From Nocardioides insulae DSM 17944 (GTDB lineage Bacteria > Actinomycetota > Actinomycetes > Propionibacteriales > Nocardioidaceae), in NCBI RefSeq assembly GCF_000422825.1, contig NZ_AUGU01000017.1, positions 62,001 through 126,000 of the forward strand: a stretch of 64,000 nt of DNA, given 5' to 3'. Shown one piece after another: positions 17,353-26,127 of the stretch. Both the position numbers and the translations under genes were made by a program. Numbering within the stretch: the stretch's first letter is position 1; each line of letters opens with the position of its first letter. The notes under the pieces are model-generated. The model ran no database searches and was not told the origin of the DNA. It was given only the letters and a program-made list of their open reading frames with translations.

Positions 17353-17474
17353 GGGGTCCTTCCTCTGGACGAGGGCACGGCAGACCTCGCCACGCTACAG
17401 ACGTGCTCGGCATGCCACCCGGCACCGAGGAGGTACGGGTTGTGGGGCAGGCCTCCCTCGGCCAGGGTTGCCCC

Positions 17475-18407
17475 ATGAGCGCGCGCACCACGGCCGACGG
17501 CCGCCTCCACGAACTCGTCCCCGGCGTCCACGCCTGGGTGCAGCCCGACGGATCCTGGTGGGTCAACAACGCCGGCCTGGTCAGGGGCCGGGACGCCGCC
17601 CTGGTGGTCGACACCTGCGCGACCGCCCGACGTACCGAGCTCTTCCTGGCCGCGGCCGCGGACGCCGCCGGCGGTACGCCGATCCGTTGGGCCCTCAACA
17701 CCCATCAGCACGGCGACCACACCTACGGCAACAGCCTGTTGCCGGCGTCCACGACGATCATCGGGCACACCCTGATGCGCGCGGGGCTGAGCGAGGACCC
17801 GGTCATCGACGGGTGCCCGCCGTTCTGGGATCCGGTGCCCGACTGGGGTCCGGTCGTACGCCGACTGCCGGATCTCGCGGTGGAGGGCGCCGTCGTCGTC
17901 CACCTCGGTGAGCTCGACGTACACCTGCTGCATCCGGGTGGCCCGGCTCACACGCCCGGCGACCTGGTGGCCTGGCTGCCCGACCGGCGCGTGCTCTTCA
18001 CCGGCGACCTGCTCTTCTCGGGTCTCACCCCGCTGGTGTTCATGGGGTCGGTGACCGGGGCGATGCGGGCCCTCGACTGGATCGCGGCCTTCGACCCGGC
18101 CGTCGTGGTCCCCGGCCACGGTCCGGTGGTGGAGGCCACCGGGCTGGGCGGGGTGCTGGCGGAGCATCGGCGCTACTACGGGTTCGTCGCGGCCACTGCC
18201 GAGCGCGGGCTGGCCGCTGGCCTCTCACCGCTGGAGGCCGCGCGCACCGCCGACCTGGGCGAGTTCGCCGGATGGGCGGACTCCGAGCGCCTGGTGCTCA
18301 ACCTGCACCGGGCCTACGCCGACCACCACGGCACGGACCTGGACGTGATCGCGGCCTTCACCGACGCCACCGCGTGGCTCGGCGGGCCGATGCACACCCA
18401 CGTCTGA
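17475..18407 (+). CDS. MBL-fold metallo-hydrolase
   Basis: 310 residues. The metal-binding motif THQHGDH gives His77, His79, Asp81 and His82, followed by HPGGPAHTPGD with a third His ligand, LFTGDLLF with the bridging Asp, and VVPGHGPV with the last His. All ligands of a binuclear zinc site are present. The C-terminal third is helical and resembles SoxH/alkyl sulfatase-related and quinoprotein-relay hydrolases. There is no signal peptide. The ATG at 17475 is preceded by AGGG at 17464-17467. Its stop lies 3 bp from the end of the convergent small membrane gene. Confidence 0.88.
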   Translation: MSARTTADGRLHELVPGVHAWVQPDGSWWVNNAGLVRGRDAALVVDTCATARRTELFLAAAADAAGGTPIRWALNTHQHGDHTYGNSLLPASTTIIGHTLMRAGLSEDPVIDGCPPFWDPVPDWGPVVRRLPDLAVEGAVVVHLGELDVHLLHPGGPAHTPGDLVAWLPDRRVLFTGDLLFSGLTPLVFMGSVTGAMRALDWIAAFDPAVVVPGHGPVVEATGLGGVLAEHRRYYGFVAATAERGLAAGLSPLEAARTADLGEFAGWADSERLVLNLHRAYADHHGTDLDVIAAFTDATAWLGGPMHTHV

Positions 18408-18410
18408 TCC

Positions 18411-18626
18411 TCACGCCCGGGCGAACGCCCGCAGGTAGAGCTTGGTCAGCAGCGGCACCGCCCAGATCAGCGCGTTGGGCACCACGAGGGTCAGGGTCGC
18501 CGCGGTGGCCAGCAGCGGTGGCCAGTCGGCGGTGAGGGGGTGCAGCAGCGTCTGGACCAACGCCGCGAGGGGGAAGATCGCCAGCCAGGTCACGACGATC
18601 CGGGCGGGCAGGGGAACCACAGGCAT
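18411..18626 (-). CDS. Small two-helix membrane protein
   Basis: 71 residues from an ATG at 18626; a GTG at 18641 would add five residues and neither has a strong ribosome site. Two hydrophobic helices, about 10-28 and 38-60, flank HPLTADWPPLL, and the end KLYLRAFARA is basic. This resembles the two-helix membrane extension that follows some antibiotic-biosynthesis-monooxygenase (YgiN-type) domains, here standing alone. That likeness is from memory of the family and is uncertain. It is packed tightly against the MBL gene end to end. Confidence 0.6.
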   Translation of the reverse strand: MPVVPLPARIVVTWLAIFPLAALVQTLLHPLTADWPPLLATAATLTLVVPNALIWAVPLLTKLYLRAFARA

Positions 18627-18731
18627 CAGGCATTCACTCACTTTCAGGAAGAGGGTACGAGCCGAGGCCCGCACCCCCGAAAACAGCGTCAGCGGACACC
18701 ATCTGTCCGGTTGGTGGCCTAGCGTCGGAGC

Positions 18732-19136
18732 ATGGAGATGAAGCTGGAGCTGGTGGGGGTGCCGGTGACCGATGTCGACCGGGCCAAGGAGTTCTACGAG
18801 CGGGCGGGGTTCGTGCTCGACCACGACCACACCGTGAGCGAGGAGGTCAGGTTCGTGCAGATGACCCCACCCGGGTCGGCATGCTCGATCGCGTTCGGCC
18901 GCGGCCTGACCCAGATGACGCCGGGGTCGCTGGACAACCTGCAGATGGTGATCGCGGACGCCGACAGCTGTCGGGCCGAGCTGCTGGATCGCGGGGTCGA
19001 GGTGAGTGACGTCGATGACCAGCCGTGGGGCCGGTTCGTCTACTTCTCCGACCCCGACGGCAACGGCTGGGCACTCCAGCAGCTCCCCGAGTGGTCCGCG
19101 GGTGCGGGCGGCGACGGCGTCCAGCCGCTGGCCTGA
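18732..19136 (+). CDS. VOC family protein
   Basis: 134 residues with the glyoxalase/bleomycin-resistance fold: LELVGVPVTDVDRAKEFYERAGF at the start of the first module, VRFVQMTPPGSACSIAFG completing it, LQMVIADADSCRAELLDRGVEVSDV opening the second, and FVYFSDPDGNGWALQQLP at the end, where the Glu found in true glyoxalase I is replaced by Gln. Activity is therefore uncertain. The ATG at 18732 is close to the start of the oppositely oriented small membrane gene, with 105 bp between them. Confidence 0.85.
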   Translation: MEMKLELVGVPVTDVDRAKEFYERAGFVLDHDHTVSEEVRFVQMTPPGSACSIAFGRGLTQMTPGSLDNLQMVIADADSCRAELLDRGVEVSDVDDQPWGRFVYFSDPDGNGWALQQLPEWSAGAGGDGVQPLA

Positions 19137-19228
19137 GGTCCGGTGCGGAATCCGGTTGAGCACCCCACCGGAGGCACGCCACGCTACGGGGTGACCGATT
19201 GTCGACCGGACCACCGTCAGGGGACCAC

Positions 19229-20242
19229 ATGATTCACGCACGAGGACTCGTGCAGACCTTCCAGACCGGGAAGGGCAAGGAGAAGAAGGAGGTCCACGCC
19301 GTCAACGGGGTCGACCTCGACGTCGAGGAGGGCGAGGTCGTCGGCTTCCTCGGTCCGAACGGGGCGGGCAAGACCACCACCCTGCGGATGCTGACCACCC
19401 TGCTCAAGCCCACCGCCGGCACCGCCACCGTGGCCGGGTACGACGTGGCCACCCAGCCGGAGAAGGTGCGCCGCAGCATCGGCTACTGCTCCCAGGTCGG
19501 CTCCACCTTCTCCGGGGCCTACGCCGGTGACGAGGTGGCCGACCACGGGATGCTCTACGGGATGTCCAAGAAGGATGCGGTCGCGAAGGGACAGGAGCTC
19601 TTCGAGCGGCTGGACCTCGGCGGGATGTGGCGCCGGATGCCGAAGAACATGTCCGGGGGGCAGAAGCGTCGCCTCGACATCGCGATGGCACTGATCCACA
19701 GCCCCGGGCTGGTGTTCCTCGACGAGCCGACCACCGGCCTGGACCCGCAGGCCCGGATCAATCTGTGGCAGCACATCGGTGACCTGCGCCAGAAGCAGGG
19801 CAGCACCGTCTTCCTGACCACGCACTACCTCGACGAGGCGGACGCTCTGGCCGACCGGATCATCATCATCGACAAGGGCGACATCGTGGCCAGTGATACC
19901 GCCGACAACCTCAAGGCCGCGGTCGCCGGCGACCTGGTCAGCCTCGAGGTGGCCGGCGCTGAGCAGGCCGCGATCGCCCGCGACAAGCTCGCCTCCATCA
20001 GCGGGCAGGTCGAGGTCGAGGGCCTGATGGTCCGTGGCCGGGTCACCCGAGCGGGTACGGCGGTGCCGGGCCTGCTGCGGGATCTGGAGTCGAGCGGCGT
20101 CTCTCTGGAGTCCATCGAGGTGGCCCGGCCGACCCTGGACGACGTCTTCCTGGAGCTGACCGGTCGCTCGCTGCGCGATGCCGAGGCCGCCACCGAGGAC
20201 CCCGCCGCCGTCGAACTCGACCACGAAGGAGCCCACCGATGA
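19229..20242 (+). CDS. DrrA-type ABC exporter ATP-binding protein
   Basis: 337 residues from an ATG at 19229, which has AGGGGA 5 bp upstream. Walker A GPNGAGKTT (42-50), signature MSGGQKRRLDIA (141-152) and Walker B LVFLDEP (161-167) are intact. The tail holds the C-terminal domain found in daunorubicin-resistance ATPases, with RPTLDDVFLELTGRSLRD before the end. With the permease that follows and overlaps it by 4 bp, it should form a drug or lipid exporter. The insert GKGKEKKE at 14-21 in the first strand hairpin is unusually charged. Confidence 0.93.
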   Translation: MIHARGLVQTFQTGKGKEKKEVHAVNGVDLDVEEGEVVGFLGPNGAGKTTTLRMLTTLLKPTAGTATVAGYDVATQPEKVRRSIGYCSQVGSTFSGAYAGDEVADHGMLYGMSKKDAVAKGQELFERLDLGGMWRRMPKNMSGGQKRRLDIAMALIHSPGLVFLDEPTTGLDPQARINLWQHIGDLRQKQGSTVFLTTHYLDEADALADRIIIIDKGDIVASDTADNLKAAVAGDLVSLEVAGAEQAAIARDKLASISGQVEVEGLMVRGRVTRAGTAVPGLLRDLESSGVSLESIEVARPTLDDVFLELTGRSLRDAEAATEDPAAVELDHEGAHR

Positions 20243-21057
20243 ACGCCCTCGACTCCTCGGCCCCGCCGCGCATCGCCTCGAGGGGTGCGCAGGGGAGCCG
20301 GTTGAGCACCTTCTTCCGCGAGTCCTGGATCGTGTTCAACCGGCAGATCCGGATGAATCTGCGCAACCCGATCTGGGTGATCGTCGGCATCATGCAGCCG
20401 GTGCTCTACCTGCTGCTGTTCAGCCCGCTCCTGGAGCCGCTGATCGAGCAGTTGGGCGGCAACCAGTTCAACTGGTTCGTGCCCGGCATGCTGGTGCAGC
20501 TGGGCATCTTCGGCGCGATGTTCGCCGGCTTCTCCCTGATCGGCGAGTGGCGCGAGGGGGTCATCGAGGCGGAGCGGGTCACCCCCGCCAACCGGACGGC
20601 CCTGCTCTTCGGCCGGCTCTACCGCGACGTCCTCCAGATCTTCGTGCAGGCCCTGATCCTGGTCGCGCTGGGGATGGTGACGGGCATGCGTTTCGAGCCG
20701 ATCGGCATCCCCGTCGGGATCGCGATCACCGTGGTGATCGGCGGCGCCTGCGCCGCGGCCTCCAACGCCTTCGCCCTCCAGGTGAAGAGCGAGGACATGA
20801 TGGCCCCGGTGATGAACATGCTGCTGATGCCGATCCTGCTGCTCAGCGGCATCTTCCTCCCGATGGACTTCGGTCCGCAGTGGCTGCAGTCGCTGGCCGA
20901 CGTCATCCCGACCAAGCACATCGTGGACGCCGTCCGCTCGGCCTTCGAGGGCGACCTCAGCTTCGGCGCCCTGGCACCCGGTGTCGCCTGGTCGGCGGTG
21001 ATCTTCGTGCTGGCGGTGTGGTGGGGCACCCACGTGTTCAAGAAGGAGAACGCCTGA
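20239..21057 (+). CDS. DrrB-type ABC-2 exporter permease
   Basis: 272 residues with six hydrophobic segments of the ABC-2 type. After a cytosolic start, FNRQIRMNLRNPIWVIVGIMQPVLYLLLF is the classic DrrB opening, GEWREGVIEAERVTPANRTALLFGR is the coupling region, and ILLLSGIFLPMDFGPQWLQSLADVIPTKHIVDA is the conserved extracellular loop. Its ATG overlaps the ATPase stop (ATGA) and has GAAGGAG upstream within the ATPase gene. The substrate of the exporter is not evident. A strong hairpin follows at 21074. Confidence 0.93.
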   Translation: MNALDSSAPPRIASRGAQGSRLSTFFRESWIVFNRQIRMNLRNPIWVIVGIMQPVLYLLLFSPLLEPLIEQLGGNQFNWFVPGMLVQLGIFGAMFAGFSLIGEWREGVIEAERVTPANRTALLFGRLYRDVLQIFVQALILVALGMVTGMRFEPIGIPVGIAITVVIGGACAAASNAFALQVKSEDMMAPVMNMLLMPILLLSGIFLPMDFGPQWLQSLADVIPTKHIVDAVRSAFEGDLSFGALAPGVAWSAVIFVLAVWWGTHVFKKENA

Positions 21058-21073
21058 CCTGACCGGAGGAGTT

Positions 21074-21113
21074 GTGAGTGCCGGCGCGGGCCATGGTCCG
21101 CGCCGACACTCAC
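21074..21113 (+). terminator. Strong hairpin after the DrrAB operon
   Basis: A 16-bp stem with one mismatch (GTGAGTGCCGGCGCGG at 21074-21089, its partner at 21098-21113) encloses an 8-nt loop, 16 bp after the permease stop. No T tract follows. Position and strength fit a terminator of the exporter operon. Confidence 0.75.
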
Positions 21114-21194
21114 GTCTCGACGCTGTCAGCCGACCGGCGGCGTGCCGTGCGATCGCGGACCGTATCTGACCTGGACTCGCCGTAACGTCGGACC

Positions 21195-22019
21195 ATGACC
21201 ACCGTGCGCACCTACCCCGAAGGCGTCCCGTCGTGGGTCGACCTCGAGCCCGCCGACCTGCCGGCCGCATTGGACTTCTACGGCCGGCTGTTCGGATGGA
21301 CCTTCCAGGAGATGGGGCCACCTGGACAGCCGCCGTCGTACGTCGTCGCCCAACTCGACGGGCGCGACGTCGCCGGGTTCAGCCCGGGATCCGGCGAGGC
21401 GGCGCCGGTGTGGAACACCTACGTCGCCGTCGATGACGCCGAACGAGCCGCGGGTCGGGTGACCGAGGCGGGCGGACGCGTCGTCCTCAAGCCAGCGGCA
21501 GCCGGCGAGGGCGGTCGCCTGGTGGTCTGCGAGGACCCCGACGGGGTGCGGTTCCGGCTTTGGGAGGCCAACCGGCGTCCGGGCGTCCAGGCCACCAACG
21601 AGCCGGGCTCGTGGAACTTCAGCGACCTGCACGCCGAGGATCCGGAGCGGGCGATCGCCTTCTACCTCGATCTCTTCGGCTGGGTGGTGAGCGATGTGGG
21701 GTTCGCGGCGATGATCCAGCTGCCGGGTTACGGCAACCACCTGGCGGCCACGATCGATCCCGGCATCCATCAGCGCCAGTCGGACATGGAGGCACCACCG
21801 GGCTTCGCCGACGCCGTGGCCTGGCTGGCCGGCGTCGGTCCCGATGAACGGCCGCACTGGCACGTGACGTTCGCCGTGGCCGATCGGGACGAGAGCGCCG
21901 CCGCGGTCGAGCGCTTGGGCGGCACCGTCCTGGGCGGCACCGACACCGAGTGGGCCCGCACTGCGCTGGTCCGCGATCCCCAGGGCGCGGTCTTCACCGC
22001 GAGCCAGTTCCTGGGGTGA
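21195..22019 (+). CDS. Two-domain VOC family protein
   Basis: 274 residues made of two glyoxalase-fold domains. The first starts PSWVDLEPADLPAALDFYGRLFGWTF and ends VCEDPDGVRFRLWEA; the second starts GSWNFSDLHAEDPERAIAFYLDLFGWVV and ends VRDPQGAVFTASQF. The duplicate layout is that of actinobacterial proteins related to mycobacterial CFP30B, whose biochemical role is not settled. Candidate metal ligands are weak in both halves. It converges with the YbaK gene, leaving an 8-bp gap. Confidence 0.85.
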   Translation: MTTVRTYPEGVPSWVDLEPADLPAALDFYGRLFGWTFQEMGPPGQPPSYVVAQLDGRDVAGFSPGSGEAAPVWNTYVAVDDAERAAGRVTEAGGRVVLKPAAAGEGGRLVVCEDPDGVRFRLWEANRRPGVQATNEPGSWNFSDLHAEDPERAIAFYLDLFGWVVSDVGFAAMIQLPGYGNHLAATIDPGIHQRQSDMEAPPGFADAVAWLAGVGPDERPHWHVTFAVADRDESAAAVERLGGTVLGGTDTEWARTALVRDPQGAVFTASQFLG

Positions 22020-22027
22020 CGGCCCGG

Positions 22028-22564
22028 TCAGCCGGCCAGACCCTCGACCACCTCGGCACCGGGCAGTTCGGCGAGCAGGCGGCCCGGTAGGAGGAGCTTC
22101 GACCGACGCAGGCCGGAGCCGACCACCGCCGTCCCCACCTCCGGCACCCTGTCGTCCAGCAACAGCCTCCAGCCGGCAGGGAGGCCAACCGGGGTGATGC
22201 CGCCGTATTCCATCCCTGACTCCTCGACCGCCCGGCCCATGGGCAGGAACGAGCACTTCCGCACCTCCAGCAACCCCTTGACGGTGCGGTTGACGTCGGC
22301 GCGGGTGTCGGCGCGCACCAGGCAGGCGGCGATCCGCTCCTCGCCGGCCCGCTTGCCGCCGATGAGCACGCAGTTGACGGAGTCCTCCATGTGCAGACCG
22401 TCGTAGGCCGCCACCAGCGCCGCCGTGTCGGCGAGGTCGGGGTCGATCTCGACCACCGACACCTCTGCGCCATGCTGCCACTGCGCCAGGGCGGCGCGCA
22501 CCGGTGCGGCCACCAGGTCGGGGCGGTCCAGCGCGGGCACGGGGGTCAGGGTCTCGATCGGCAT
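22028..22564 (-). CDS. YbaK/EbsC-type aminoacyl-tRNA deacylase
   Basis: 178 residues with the YbaK/ProX editing fold: MEDSVNCVLIGGKRAGEERIAACLVRADTRADVN around the middle, a Lys and hydrophobic strand (TVKGLLEVRKCSF), and GMEYGGITPVGLP, the conserved Gly-rich loop near the active site. Proteins of this class hydrolyse mischarged tRNAs in trans. It is last of a three-gene minus-strand run (thioesterase, TusA-like, YbaK) with gaps of 9 and 19 bp, so it is probably co-transcribed. Confidence 0.86.
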   Translation of the reverse strand: MPIETLTPVPALDRPDLVAAPVRAALAQWQHGAEVSVVEIDPDLADTAALVAAYDGLHMEDSVNCVLIGGKRAGEERIAACLVRADTRADVNRTVKGLLEVRKCSFLPMGRAVEESGMEYGGITPVGLPAGWRLLLDDRVPEVGTAVVGSGLRRSKLLLPGRLLAELPGAEVVEGLAG

Positions 22565-22583
22565 GCCCCCATGATGCCCAAGC

Positions 22584-22925
22584 TCAGGCTCGGTGCCACG
22601 GTGCGTCGGGCCGGGTGGGGGCGGCGGCGGCGGAGATGCGTACGCCGTACCGCGGCACCCCCTCGTCGGGCATCGGCCCGAGATAGGTGTGCCCGGTCAT
22701 CCGGCACCAGGCGGGCAGGTCGATCGGGGCGACCGGGTCGGTGGTCTGCAGGTGGACGACGGCGCCGTCGGGCAGTCGGGCGGCCTCATCGCGCAGCAGG
22801 ATCAACAGGCGCGCGCAGCCGAGGTCGCCGCCGTCGATCAGGTAGCTGCCGTCGGGGCGCGGCTGCGCGCTGGGAATCATTGCGGGTGCCTTCGGGGGTC
22901 CGGCCGGTGACGGGGAGTCCATCAT
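22584..22925 (-). CDS. TusA-like sulfurtransferase family protein
   Basis: 113 residues. From about residue 23 it follows the TusA/SirA plan: a strand, DGGDLGCARLLILLRDEAARL with the single Cys at the expected place, VVHLQTTDPVAPIDLPAWCRMTGH and a final strand. The CPxP motif is altered to GCARL, so the Pro residues that shape the active Cys loop are missing. It may carry sulfur or act only as a partner. Two ATG codons at 22920-22925 precede the protein, with GAGG about 7 bp upstream of the first. Confidence 0.75.
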   Translation of the reverse strand: MMDSPSPAGPPKAPAMIPSAQPRPDGSYLIDGGDLGCARLLILLRDEAARLPDGAVVHLQTTDPVAPIDLPAWCRMTGHTYLGPMPDEGVPRYGVRISAAAAPTRPDAPWHRA

Positions 22926-22934
22926 GACAGTGCC

Positions 22935-23735
22935 TCAGCGCCGGTCGACGAGGAGCGGCTGGGCGACGTCCGCGACCGGCCCGACCGCGTCGAACAGATG
23001 GCCGCGGGCCAGTCCGGTACCGGCCGGTCCGAGGAGGGTGCGGGTGTCGAGGAACAGCCACTCCCCGGCCGGCGGTCGCAGGATGGTCACGGTGAGGGTC
23101 GGTGGGATCGAGAGCCACTCGTCGACCGGCAGTCGGATCGAGAGTCCGTTGACCGAGTCGGCCAGGACCAACATCCGCTCCACCGGTGAGGTGGTCTCCC
23201 CCGCGACGAGCGGGATGCGAGGCCGCCCCCAGGCCGACGTCGCACCCAGGACGTCGGCACCCCCGGTGACGAAGCGCCACTCGACGGCGTTCGCGTACCC
23301 CCAGGACCGCCCGAGACCGGGCGTGGACCGTTGCGGCTGCTCGGGCGGAAGCGCGGGCGGCGTGGCCACATCGGCGAGGTCGGCGGTGGAACCCTCCGCG
23401 CTCCGGATCCGCCAGACCAACGCGGTGGCGGCCAGGCGGTCGTCTGCGAAGAGCCGGGCGTGGATCAGTTCGATCCGACGGCCCGGGCGGACGACCTCGG
23501 CCTCGGTGCGGATCCGGCCCTGCGGAATCGCCCCCAGCATGTCCACGGTGATCCGGCTGAGCTGCATCCCGTCGTCGGGGCGGCAGCGCTCGGCGGCCCG
23601 GGCGAGCAGGGCCGAGGGCGGACCGCCGTGCTGGGCGGTGTCGTCCCAGGGGCTGGAGGTCGCGACCGTGGAGTCGAACTCGTCATCGCCGACGGGCAGG
23701 TAGAAGGCGGCCGGGGCCTGGGCGTTTCCTGACAC
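22935..23735 (-). CDS. Thioesterase family (double hot-dog) protein
   Basis: 266 residues from a GTG at 23735, chosen for AGAGAGGA just upstream; an ATG at 23762 is possible. The layout follows TesB-like proteins: TSSPWDDTAQHGGPPSALLARAAE in the first hot dog, then RITVDMLGAIPQGRIRTEAEVVRPGRRIELIHARL, closely parallel to the same block in the protein at 11340-12113, and a second hot dog ending GPAGTGLARGHLFDAVGPVADVAQPLLV. It probably acts on acyl-CoA. It leads the three-gene run ending in ybaK. Confidence 0.82.
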   Translation of the reverse strand: MSGNAQAPAAFYLPVGDDEFDSTVATSSPWDDTAQHGGPPSALLARAAERCRPDDGMQLSRITVDMLGAIPQGRIRTEAEVVRPGRRIELIHARLFADDRLAATALVWRIRSAEGSTADLADVATPPALPPEQPQRSTPGLGRSWGYANAVEWRFVTGGADVLGATSAWGRPRIPLVAGETTSPVERMLVLADSVNGLSIRLPVDEWLSIPPTLTVTILRPPAGEWLFLDTRTLLGPAGTGLARGHLFDAVGPVADVAQPLLVDRR

Positions 23736-23825
23736 GGTGGTCCTCTCTGTCGCCAGCACCATGCCACAGCGCCGCGGTGACCGACGCAGCACCCGGTCCG
23801 GTCCGTCGGGTCCGGATCCCCGGGC

Positions 23826-24161
23826 TCAGGCCGAGCGTGGGGAGTACATGATCACGGCGACGCCGACCAGGCAGATCACGGCACCGATCACGTCGTACCG
23901 GTCGGGCCGGAAGCCGTCCACCGCCATCCCCCACAGCAGGGAGCCCGCGACGAAGACACCGCCGTACGCCGCCAGGATCCGGCCGAAATGGGCGTCGGGC
24001 TGGAGGGTCGCGACGAAGCCGTAGAGCCCCAGCGCAATCACGCCGGCCCCGATCCACGCCCAGCCGCGGTGTTCGCGGACGCCCTGCCAGACCAGCCAGG
24101 CTCCACCGATCTCGGCGAACGCGGCCAGGGCGAACAGGATCAGCGACTTCGCGATCGTCAT
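23826..24161 (-). CDS. YnfA family (UPF0060) small membrane protein
   Basis: 111 residues with four hydrophobic helices. The conserved opening [25 protein letters not shown], the middle [33 protein letters not shown] and the end [17 protein letters not shown] match the YnfA family, related to small multidrug resistance transporters. The two conserved Glu/Asp positions of the family are kept in the first and middle helices. Efflux activity is known for some members only. Confidence 0.92.
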   Translation of the reverse strand: MTIAKSLILFALAAFAEIGGAWLVWQGVREHRGWAWIGAGVIALGLYGFVATLQPDAHFGRILAAYGGVFVAGSLLWGMAVDGFRPDRYDVIGAVICLVGVAVIMYSPRSA

Positions 24162-24229
24162 GGTCGATCATTCTGGCCGACGGGTCCGGGAAGCAGAACG
24201 ACCGGCTGGTCAGCGTCCCGCTCAGGCCG

Positions 24230-24586
24230 TCACTGGGCAGCCCACACGGCGAGCTCGTTGCCACCGGGATCGACGAAGTGGAACCTCCGCCCACCCGGGA
24301 ACGCGTACGGCTCCTCGGTGATGCGCCCGCCGGCGGCGCGCACCGCGGCCAGGGTCGCGTCGAGGTCCTCGGAGTAGACGATGACCAGGGGAGTACCGGA
24401 CCCGGCGACCGCGTGCGGGTTCAGCCCGCCGACCTCGCCCTCCCCCGCACTGGCGCGGATGCCGGCATAGTCGGGGCCGTAGTCGTTGAACGCCCACCCG
24501 AAGACCTCGGCGTAGAACCTCGTGGACGCCTCGAGGTCCGGAGCGGCGAACTCGACGTAGTCGATGGCGTGGTGGATCGGATTCAT
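24230..24586 (-). CDS. VOC family protein
   Basis: 118 residues from an ATG at 24586; a longer reading upstream is Gly/Pro-rich and unlikely. It begins IHHAIDYVEFAAPDLEASTRFYAEVFGW, with a His-rich first strand that could bind metal, and ends GGRRFHFVDPGGNELAVWAA, with a Glu in the glyoxalase-like final strand. Both candidate metal ligands of the fold are therefore present, more so than in the VOC protein at 18732. It lies 68 bp upstream of the YnfA gene on the same strand. Confidence 0.85.
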   Translation of the reverse strand: MNPIHHAIDYVEFAAPDLEASTRFYAEVFGWAFNDYGPDYAGIRASAGEGEVGGLNPHAVAGSGTPLVIVYSEDLDATLAAVRAAGGRITEEPYAFPGGRRFHFVDPGGNELAVWAAQ

Positions 24587-24816
24587 ACCCGTGATCGTGG
24601 CAGGACCTCCCGCCCCAGGCCAGGGTCCGAGGCGGCGTTCCGGTCCACCGCCCACGCGCCCGAGCCCGCGCGCGGGGCGCCCCGGGTCTGGTTGGATGGC
24701 GCCAGCGGCAGGTTCCGGGGTTCGGGGGTGGACGGGATGACCTGGATGACGGCGTACGCCGGGATCCGCCTCCGCTCACGGGGTCCGAGGACCAGTGCTG
24801 TCCAGGGGCGATCCGG

Positions 24817-25887
24817 GTGCTCGAAGTCCACCCCGGTCGCAGGCTGATGGATCCGGAGCCACCCCGACCCGGCGGGCCCTCGAGGCGACAGTGGTTGATC
24901 TTCCTGGTGGCCAGCCTCCTGGCCGTCCTGGTGGGCGTCGCGATCATCCGGCTGGTCGGCGCGGTCGACTGGTCCGCGGTCGGCGGTGCCCTGGGTCACC
25001 TGACCTGGTGGCAGCCCGTGGTGCTGACCGCGGTCCTGCTCGTACGGCAGTTCTTCAACGCGCTGCCGCTCGCCTTCTACATCCCGGGGGTGGGTCCGTT
25101 CCGCGCCATGGTCAACGACCTCGTCGGCACGATGATGGCGACCGTGGTCCCCCCGCCAGGCGACATCGCGGCGAGGGTGGCTCTGTTCCGCACCTGGGGG
25201 GTGCCGATCCCTCCAGCGATCGCCGGTGTCACGCTGAACACGCTGACCTTCTACATCGTCCGGTTCGGCGCACCCCTGATCGGCTTCGTCCTTCTCCTGA
25301 CGACCGGCCACGAGGCCGGGCTCCGCTGGCTCGACCTGCTCAGCGTGGCCATCGCCGCCGCGATCCTGGCGGGCCTGCTGCTGGTCATCCGGGCGGAACG
25401 CACCGCGCGGGCCGTCGGGGATCGGAGCGGTCGGATCATGCGTCGGTTCCGCCGCGACCTCGACCCCGCCGCCTGGGCAGACGGCTGCGTCAGGTTCCGG
25501 GAGGACGCCGCGGCGCGCTTCTCCTGGGGATTCCCACGGTCGCTGGCCGCGACCGTCGGGATGCTGGTCGCCGACCTGACCCTGCTCCTGCTGTGCCTGC
25601 GCTTCGTGGGTCTGGACACCAGCGAGATCTCGGTGGCCGACGTGGCGATCGCCTACTTCTTCGCCTACCCGCTCACCGTGTTCTTCTTCTCCGGCCTCGG
25701 CATCGTCGACGCGCTGATCATCGCCGCGCTGGTCGAGGCGGGTGGGCCGGAGGTCGAGGCGGCGGCGGTCGCCGGCCTGATCGTGTGGCGGGTGTTCTTC
25801 ATCGGCGGTCCGATCGCCCTGGGAGCCATCTGCCTGCTGTTCCTGCGCGGCACCCTCCGCGGGTCGCGCGAGGCTGCCGTCGACTGA
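24817..25887 (+). CDS. Flippase-like (LPG synthase TM region, UPF0104) membrane protein
   Basis: 356 residues from a GTG at 24817, which has AGGGG 8 bp upstream; an ATG at 24847 is the alternative and has a poor site. About seven to eight hydrophobic segments follow the lysylphosphatidylglycerol-synthase transmembrane plan: the conserved N(A)LPLAFYIPGVGPFRAMVNDLVGTMMATVVPPPGDIAARVALFRTWG, a central cytosolic loop rich in Arg, and AYFFAYPLTVFFFSGLGIVDALIIAAL near the end. Related proteins move lipid-linked intermediates; no partner enzyme is adjacent here. Confidence 0.85.
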   Translation: MLEVHPGRRLMDPEPPRPGGPSRRQWLIFLVASLLAVLVGVAIIRLVGAVDWSAVGGALGHLTWWQPVVLTAVLLVRQFFNALPLAFYIPGVGPFRAMVNDLVGTMMATVVPPPGDIAARVALFRTWGVPIPPAIAGVTLNTLTFYIVRFGAPLIGFVLLLTTGHEAGLRWLDLLSVAIAAAILAGLLLVIRAERTARAVGDRSGRIMRRFRRDLDPAAWADGCVRFREDAAARFSWGFPRSLAATVGMLVADLTLLLLCLRFVGLDTSEISVADVAIAYFFAYPLTVFFFSGLGIVDALIIAALVEAGGPEVEAAAVAGLIVWRVFFIGGPIALGAICLLFLRGTLRGSREAAVD

Positions 25888-26090
25888 CCACGGGCGAGTC
25901 AGCCAAGTGGGCCCGGTGCGGTCAGCCGGTCCGGCGCGGCCCGGGAGTGCGTCTGGACCGGGCGCCATCGAGCGTCGCGGCGCGATCGATCGGGCCGGGG
26001 ACAGGACGAGAAGGACCCGCCGCGAATTTTTTTCGAGACATTCGGGCATTCGCCGGACAGGACACGATGGGCGGGTACATGATTGCTCTC

Positions 26091-26126
26091 AGATCCCGCA
26101 GGTGACCCGAGACGCCTGCGGGATCT
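26091..26126 (-). terminator. Perfect 12-bp hairpin at the end of the DUF2231 gene
   Basis: AGATCCCGCAGG (26091-26102) and CCTGCGGGATCT (26115-26126) form a perfect 12-bp stem with a 12-nt loop, ending 1 bp before the TAG of the minus-strand DUF2231 gene. Read on the plus strand, TATTTCT follows the stem, so it may also stop transcription coming from the flippase-like gene. The remaining 200 bp of this gap hold an unusual T run at 26027-26033 and no gene. Confidence 0.8.
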
Positions 26127-26127
26127 G

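Noticed and set aside
26024..26040. A run of seven T in GC-rich DNA (26027-26033)
   Set aside because: No stable hairpin precedes it on the plus strand, and no promoter elements align with it; left unassigned.
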